Positions 56,730 through 64,000 of a stretch of DNA of 64,000 bases are shown here, one piece after another. Numbering within the stretch: the first letter of the stretch is position 1; the number at the start of each line of letters is the position of its first letter. Below the pieces are notes generated by a model. That model was not told where the DNA came from and did no database searches. It saw nothing but the letters and a program-made list of their open reading frames with translations. The stretch is taken from the NCBI GenBank assembly GCA_963920525.1, contig OY986438.1, positions 185,603,388 to 185,667,387 of the forward strand. The letters are read 5' to 3'. Origin of the DNA: Dichetophora obliterata. Its lineage: Eukaryota > Arthropoda > Insecta > Diptera > Sciomyzidae. The position numbers were made by a program, and so were the translations under genes.

Positions 56730-58165
56730 GTCTTATTTTTCTGGGCTACACAAAATATTAAGATATATTAATACATAATAAAGCATAAATAATGTTATAA
56801 TCTATTTTTAAAATATACAAATATAAAGATTTAATTGTAATATTTATGACATGACCCAGGAAGAAAATATAAACTATATATTACAAAATACCGTTAAAGT
56901 AAGAACTAAGTTAGATGTGTGGTTTTCATTTACTATCATGATTGGTTAAATACGATCACAAAATGTTTTCCAATTTCGAAGCGCATTAAAAAAAATATTT
57001 CACGACTTTAACTCGTTAACATGAAAGTAAAAATCGATCGATATTTCGTGATGATTTTGCACATTTTTCTGACCTTTTGCCTAAGCAATACGTAACACGT
57101 TTTCTCCAATTATGTTTATTTATCTTTTTTTTATCGAATTTCTTTCTATTGCGGTTGTATATGTTGTTATTTATTGTTGTTATTTGCATTTTGTGACCAC
57201 CACTTTAAACAACTAGTACATGCATAAATGTTATTTCCCTGAAATACGAGCAAGAAAGTGAATTCGATCCGCTTTGAAAGGAAAACCACAGCCTATAAAG
57301 ATGTTTATGTGTCTATTCGAAGGTATTTACGTGACGTTGTTTTCACTGCGATATTTGTTTATTTGCCGTGGTTATTGTTGCATTTGTTGTTGTATTTCAA
57401 TACTACTTTTCAATTTCAATGCAATTTTCGTTGTGGTCGCCTACTTTCTTGGCATTTAATTTTTTAAGTAAATTTTTTACGCTTATGTCTGTTACTGCTG
57501 CTGAGTGCAACACAAGAAAAGCGAAGATGCTTAAAATAAACTTAAAATAAAAAGTAAACAACTTAAGGTTTAAACAAAAAATAAGAAAAACTTAGTTTTG
57601 AAATCAAAAACAAACAATACAACAAGAAAACAAAACAATAATAAAATATTTAATGACAAAAAAAAAAACAAAATAATAAATCTAAGTTAAATGCTTATCG
57701 CTGCTGCCGAAGGAGAAAGTTTTGACTGGCGTGCAAGCATTTGTTTTTGTTGTTGTTGCCGTACTATTTTCTGTTGCTGGCTCAAGTTGGCTCAAGTTGT
57801 TGATATTAAAGTGCAAAACACTCGCAAGCGCTTGAAAAAAGCACTCTATAGATTGGAGAGGGCAGAAAAAAATGCAACACTGAAAATATAAATGAAAGTT
57901 TTCGTGCGCACGCAAATGAGTAAAATTTTACGTTGTATACAAAATGTCATCGATAAACACTGTAGAAAAACACTGAACCAAATTTCGGTTAGTTGAGAAC
58001 ATTTAGGCGAATTTAAACTACGCTCAAATAGAGCGTTAAATAGAATAACAAGTAAATTAAAAAGAAAAATCAAAGCAACAACAAAATTGGCCAATTCAAG
58101 CCCAACCCAACCGGATAACATTTGTACAGTGCTTATTATTATTTAGTTTATCTGACTTTTGTACT
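56730..58165. other. Non-coding DNA without recognised repeats
   Basis: No gene. The 57.0-58.1 kb part is A-rich with CAACAAC and TTGTTGTTG patches; the short open frames over it show no motif. Confidence 0.45.
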
Positions 58166-59563
58166 TTGTAGCTTATGTGGAAAGAATTTTGGAAACGCAA
58201 TAAGAGCAGATGTTTAGCTACAACCAGAGTTGCCATGTATTTTAATATAGTAAAACATGTAATTTTTAGAAAAACAAAAAGTTTTTTTTTTAAAAAACTG
58301 CAATTTAAAAAGATGCTAAAACATTAATTTGTACTTTTAAATTAAAAAGAAATCATAAAAATTAAGGGGTTTAAGTTTTTTCGATCAAAAAAAGGCATAT
58401 TTTCAAGAATTTTTTTTATAAAACATTGGTATTATAGATTTATTTTGAAAATGCTTATATTACACAGTACGACAAAATTAAATTTTTTTGAGTACACATG
58501 AGAAATGTTAACAGAACATGAAAAAGGCTTAAAATAAAGAAATACGTGTCTCGGCGTTTTCCTGTAGTACGTCAGAATTTTGAGAAAATCGATTTTTAAG
58601 TTTCAAAGAACCGTGGAGGTTCTCTTTTAATGTAATACTATTATAAAAATTTCTATAAAAACAGAATGGGTAAACCGATTTTAATGCTTGAGCCAGTTTT
58701 GAAAAAAGAATTACATTTGAATTTTCTATATTAAAAAAATAATTTTTTTCTCCGCTAGGTGGCGCTTTAATTTTCATGTAAAGTTAAAAAATAACCAAAA
58801 ATGTACGAAATTCATTAAAAATACGATGTTGTTAATTTGAAATCCAATAACTAATAATTAAGATTTCATATTAATTTTTGTATTTTTACATTACATTTGC
58901 ATTACATTACATTGTTGGTTATTTTTTAACTTTACATGAAAATTAAAGTGCCATCTAGCAGAGAAAAAAATTGTTTTTAATAAAAAAAAAAAAAAAATTA
59001 AATTCTCTTTTCAAAACTGGCTCAAGCATTAAAATCGGTTCACCCATTCTGTTTTTATAGAAAATTTTATAATAGTATTACATTACAAGTTAACCTCCAC
59101 CGGTCCTTCGAAGCTTAAAATTCGATTTTCTCAAAATTCTGACGTGCTACAGCAAAACGCCGAGACACGTATTTCTTTATTTTAAGCCTATTTTCATATT
59201 CTCTTAACATTTCTCATGTGTACCAACCACTGTCGTACTGCATTATAATACAGCATTTGAAGAATATTTTGTGCTCTGTAGCTTATGTGGAAGGAATTTT
59301 GGAAACGCAATGAGAGCAGATATTTAGTTGCAACCAGTGTTGCCATTTGCCAGTTGCCAAAACTTGTTATTTTTAGAAAAACAAGAAGGTTTTCAAGAAA
59401 AAAACTGGAATATAAAAAGAAACTATAACATTAATCTGTACCTTTGAATTAAAAAGAAATTATACAAATATAGGGGGGGTTAAGTTTGTTCAGTCAAAAA
59501 ATGGCATATTTTCAAGAATTTCTTATAACACATTAGTATTATAGATTTATTTTGAAAATAAGT
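58166..59563. repeat. Pair of ~290-bp direct repeats flanking a palindrome
   Basis: GTAGCTTATGTGGAA[A/G]GAATTTTGG opens at about 58168 and 59278; both copies run through GAGCAGAT[G/A]TTTAG and AATTAAAAAGAAAT to TAGATTTATTTTGAAAAT (58453 and about 59563). The first copy ends where the palindrome begins and the second starts just after it. Confidence 0.8.
58455..59250. mobile_element. Foldback/palindromic element, about 0.8 kb
   Basis: Arms of about 340 bp (58455-58800, 58915-59250) are inverted: CAGTACGACA, CATGAGAAATGTTAACAGAA, AAATACGTGTCTCGGCG, ACAGAATGGGTAAACCGATT and GAAAATTAAAG each recur in reverse. The spacer is about 110 bp. No coding region beyond arm artefacts. Confidence 0.8.
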
Positions 59564-59565
59564 TT

Positions 59566-61883
59566 ATTATAAACAACATTTGAAGAATATTTAATAAAAT
59601 TTTGGTACAAAAATATAAAGAAATAAACAAATTAAAATTTTTTTTCGGTGACCGTGATTCCTTAGCACTGGATTATCTGAAATAAAAAACACATTGTTTT
59701 GAAAAATAAAATAGTTTCTCTCCCAATTGACGATAAGGTTTTTTATTTCATCAATTTTTTAATTTTTTGCATTATTTAAAAGTTGAAATGACGATTTTTT
59801 TGACAATAAAATCGACTTATTTGTTATGGTAAGATTGTTACTAATTGAAAAATTCAAAAAACTCGACGCCACATGATTGTTTATTATATGTAGAATATGT
59901 ATAGAAATTTTTAAATCGATCGGTTTAGTAGTTCTTTCGGAATGGTGGTCACCGACTTTAAAAATTACATGTTTGGGAAAATCGATTTAAAGTTTTTTTA
60001 TACTTGAACATCCCAGTATGAGAGCCGGTTGTTTGAAACGCTGTATCTTCGTTGGTTTTGCTCCGATTTACTTAAAATGAGACAACACTCTGGACATGTT
60101 GTACATTTAGAAAAAAAAATTAAACAAAAATCGGTTTAAAAACTTTACCACCCCCTTAAATGAACTATTACATCATTAAAATTTATTAATATTTATTCAA
60201 ACAGATTAAACAACAAGTAGCAAAATAAAAGAAATAAATAAAAAAATCATTTCATCAATTTTAGAGAACAACGCTTATAACATAAAATATAAAAAAATTT
60301 TCATATAAAAAATCTTTTGTACGTCTGTTTGTTGACGATAAATTTTTAATGAACTTAAACAATTTTAGTTCTATTAGCACAATATATTTCTTATGTTTAC
60401 CGAATTTTTTATTGCTATGTTAGAGTCCGAAAGAAGAAATACAAGAGGGCCTGTAGCAAAAAATTTTTTTATACACGTTTAAACGCACTGTCTTTTTTTG
60501 TTGTACCAATTTTTCAACAGTCAGTATTCAAGTGTTTTTAGCACAGAGTTTACTTAAATGGAGACAACAAAACAAGCTCTAAGAGTTATAGAGAATTCTT
60601 AAAAATATATACGAATTAATAACATACAAAAGAACAAACAAATTTTACATAATAGTTCTAGCCAGAATAAGCTGGATGTCTTTCTTTGGCAAGAAACAAA
60701 AGCGTCAACAGTTAAATATGCAAATATTTTTCCAATTCCTTTTTAACTTACTGTTATGAGTGTCGCAAGAATCGTGATAAAAATATATGATTAAATTGAA
60801 AAAATTAAACTAGCATTAATACTATTTTTTATTGTTATAAGTTAATGTATTGAGTGCTATGATTTATTAACTTCTCTATAGAACATGTAGGCACCTATTA
60901 TTTACGGTAGTTATTACATATTAGCAATGAGCTGAATAGAAAATTGACATAACTGACGACACGCTCTGATAAAAATTGCACAGATCATTCAACAAAACTA
61001 ATAGGTGTTATGAGTAGCATTACTCTGCCATCATAGTGTGCTGTATATAGTATCTACATTTCTTAAAATTCTGAGCAAAACGTCTCAACAACAGAAAGCC
61101 CATATTTCATGGAAAAGGTGTGAGTAGTTATAAAAATTTAGTTGGTAATAATGGCTATGCCATGCACAATAAATAGTCTGGATCGAAAACTTTATGCCTA
61201 TGGTCGGGGACTCTAACGTTAAAGTACTCTTTAGAACGATTTCTGCATTCTTTTTGTTTTTGATGAAGTTCCTTTTTGGTAAAAAAGTCATGTTAAATAT
61301 TTATAGTCAGTAAATATTTATTTTTAATTTTTTACTGTGACACATTTTTTGACATACAAAAAGTTTTAACATTATGTACCTATAATTATTATGGCTCTTA
61401 TAATTCCAAAAACAAAAATTTTTTGGCATTTAAATGACTTCAAAATAAAGTCATCGGTATCTACCATTTTATTATTTTATATATAAGACTTTATATGTAC
61501 TTCTTTGAGATATTGATACTGAAGTCACTGCAGCAACATTTTTAGGATTTTTTGCGATAACTCTTGAACGAAGACAATTTTCTTAATCAGTTTTTTGTAA
61601 GAATTATAAAGTTTATTGCACTTCAGTGAAAAATGTATCACTCAATCACCCTGAATAAATTTTTTTTTTTAAATTTTCAGAATGACATGTTAACGCACAT
61701 ATAAAATGGTTGAAACTAAAATAAGCACATTTTAAGTGTTTGTGTTTGCATTGCCATATGAAAATGACGAGTGTTTCGGGCTAAAATGAATTAAAAAAAA
61801 ATTTTTTTTGAAAATGCGAAACATTCTGATTTCTAAGGTCCATAAAAGTACAGTTTTTGAATATTTATAATAATAAACTGTAC
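59566..61883. other. Non-coding AT-rich DNA
   Basis: No gene, tRNA or clear repeat recognised in this 2.3-kb stretch. Confidence 0.45.
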
Positions 61884-62350
61884 CTACCATGGTATAAGAA
61901 ACCAGGTAGCATTGACAATTGCTTATTTTCTTTTCTAAGTACAAGGAGACCGACCATCTCTTGTCATGCTGTTAGTGAAACAAAGCGAAAATGAAAGAAT
62001 GTGTCAAAAACAAACATTATAAAAATTCAATGGAGTCAACAGTTGGCAACTGTTGTGCTGTTTAATTAATTAACACAATTAATTAACTAATTTGAGTGTA
62101 AAACGTTTGCAATTAAGTTATTTACAAAATTTATCAATTAAATTAAATAATTTGCAACTGTTTTGACGTTTACAGTAACAACACATTTAGAGAAAAGCAT
62201 CGTTCACTAAGGCATCGCTTCCATAACAATTCTCAACAGTTGACTCCGCTAAATGCGGCTATTTAAAATTGTGAGTGCTCTAATTGTGAGTATACTTATT
62301 GACATGATAGCAATTGTCAATGCAACCTGGTAATAATTATAATATGGTAG
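61884..62350. mobile_element. MITE with ACCAGGTAGCATTGACAATTG ends
   Basis: CCAGGTAGCATTGACAATTG (about 61901-61920) is inverted at 62312-62331 with one mismatch; weaker TACCAT pairing extends outwards. The interior is built of GCAACTG and AATTAATTAA words. Confidence 0.65.
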
Positions 62351-62857
62351 CTACGACAATGTTTTGTATGCCAAATTGTATTAGTAAGAAGATCATATTT
62401 TTAGCAGATTTAGGTGTACACTCTGTAAAAAAATAAAGATAACATAAAGAAAAAAAATGCTTTGAAACTTTCAGGAGAATCAAAATTTGGTCGTGAATTT
62501 CCCTCGAATTACGTTTTTGCCCTAACGGCAGACTTTTTTCCATGCATCCAGTCTACTGTGAAATATGGTAGGCCGATTTGACGAGATTTTTTTTATATAA
62601 ATTTTTTTATTTGAGGCTAAAAATAAGTTTCTAAGCGTTACTTTCTCTCTTTCTCTTCAAAATAAAACGTACCCCCTTAATTTTGAATTAGTTTTTCCAA
62701 AATTAATTACAAAAGTCTTTCATTATTTTTTTTAACTCATGCCTAAACTGAGTTTCTAGGCTTTAAAGACTGGTCAAAGAGACTGTGACATTAATTCAAG
62801 AAAAAGTAAAAAAATTAAATTTTAACTATTGACAATTTGACTATTAACTAACAATAA

Positions 62858-64000
62858 CAATTGCCATTACCGTTAGCGTTACCATTACCATTACCATTAT
62901 CTCAGTAAAATTACCATTACCATTATCATTGTCATTATCATTATCATTATCATTATCATTATCATTATCATTATCATTATCATTATCATTATCATTATCA
63001 TTATCATTATCATTATCATTATCATTATCATTATCATTATCATTATCATTATCATTATCATTATCATTATCATTATCATTATCATTATCATTATCATTAT
63101 CATTATCATTATCATTATCATTATCATTATCATTATCATTATCATTATCATTACCATTATCATTATCATTATATCATTATCATTATAATTATCACTATCA
63201 TTATCATTATCATTATCATTATCATTATCATTATCATTATCATTATCATAATCATAATCATAATCATTATCATTATCATATCATTATCATAATCATGATC
63301 ATTGTCATTATCATTATCATTATCATTATCATTATCATTATCATTATCATTATCATTATCATTATCATTATCATTATCATTATCAATATCATTATCATTA
63401 TCATTATCATTATCATTATCATTATCATTATCATTATCATTATCATTATATCATTATCATTATCATTATCATTATCATTATCATTATCATTATCATTATC
63501 ATTATCATTATCATTATCATTATCATTATCATTATCATTATCATTATATCATTATCATTATCATTATCATTATCATTATCATTATCATTATCATTATCAT
63601 TATCATTATCATTATCATTATCATTATCATTATCATTATCATTATCATTATCATTATCATTATCATTATCATTATCATTATCATTATCATTATCATTATC
63701 ATTATCATTATCATTATCATTATCATTATCATTATCATTATCATTATCATTATCATTATCATTATCATTATCATTATCATTATCATTATCATTATCATTA
63801 TCATTATCATTATCATTATCATTATCATTATCATTATCATTATCATTATCATTATCATTATCATTATCATTATCATTATCATTATCATTATCATTATCAT
63901 TATCATTATCATTATCATTATCATTATCATTATCATTATCATTATCATTATCATTATCATTATCATTATCATTATCATTATCATTATCATTATCATTATC
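62858..64000. repeat. (ATTATC)n hexanucleotide array, runs off the right edge
   Basis: Over 1.1 kb of ATTATC (TGATAA on the minus strand), with variant units ATTACC, ATAATC and a few phase breaks (ATATC) before about 63550 and pure repeats after. The minus-strand Met-Ile open frames are translations of the array. The left part (62858-62900) has degenerate CATTACCATTACC units, the probable origin of the array. Confidence 0.97.

Noticed and set aside
62897..63996. Long Met-Ile open frames on the minus strand
   Set aside because: Pure translations of the hexanucleotide array.
1..64000. CRISPR arrays, operons, ribosome binding sites, bacterial insertion sequences
   Set aside because: The window is eukaryotic; no spaced identical short repeats or bacterial gene organisation are present.

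Overview
This is eukaryotic DNA, most likely from a higher fly (Diptera). It is strongly AT-rich and gene-poor and is packed with insect-type transposons: a DUF4780-type LINE, Tc1/mariner, piggyBac-like TTAA elements, a mini-me/DINE-1-like repeat, TCTATATATATAAAA...CTAG Helitron-like elements, tRNA-derived SINEs and many foldback elements or MITEs. The start context of the one host exon (GACA before ATG) and its CAA/ACA-rich leader also fit a fly. The species cannot be told from the sequence. || Layout. 1-5675 (minus strand): a non-LTR retrotransposon whose ORF1 and ORF2 are both uninterrupted; ORF2 runs off the left edge after 1210 open codons with endonuclease, reverse transcriptase, RNase H and a CCHC motif. 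5736-7149: decayed Tc1 element. 7613-8953: decayed piggyBac-like element. 10707-11428 (plus strand): the only convincing host gene piece, a 5' leader plus a first coding exon (signal peptide, Thr/Ser-rich stalk) ending at a splice donor. Nothing to its right looks like a continuing exon, so the remaining ~52 kb is probably a long transposon-filled intron, or flanking DNA if the gene ends elsewhere. || 11.7-18.5 kb: foldback elements, a SINE, degenerate simple repeats, a TTAA MITE and a three-level nested insertion. 19.4-30.7 kb: a second SINE, a mini-me-like element, a 299-bp tandem duplication, a further foldback and a 1.5-kb TTAA element, with ordinary non-coding DNA between. 32.4-35.5 kb: a long-arm foldback carrying a broken coding fragment, then three small MITEs. 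37.7-42.1 kb: Helitron-like elements with internal minisatellites. 42.9-54.1 kb: more MITEs, tandem repeats, tRNA-like heads and ATGCAA minisatellites. 54.6-56.7 kb: a MITE split by two insertions, one of them a second long-arm foldback with the same coding fragment. 58.2-59.6 kb: an 0.8-kb palindrome between direct repeats. 62.9-64.0 kb: a (TGATAA)n hexanucleotide array running off the right edge. || The most interesting item is a transposon family with long inverted arms (termini ACAC[T/A]GG[T/G]CAACA) seen at 32375-34156 and 54914-56579, with a derelict at about 44020-44152. Both larger copies carry fragments of the same protein family between their arms.
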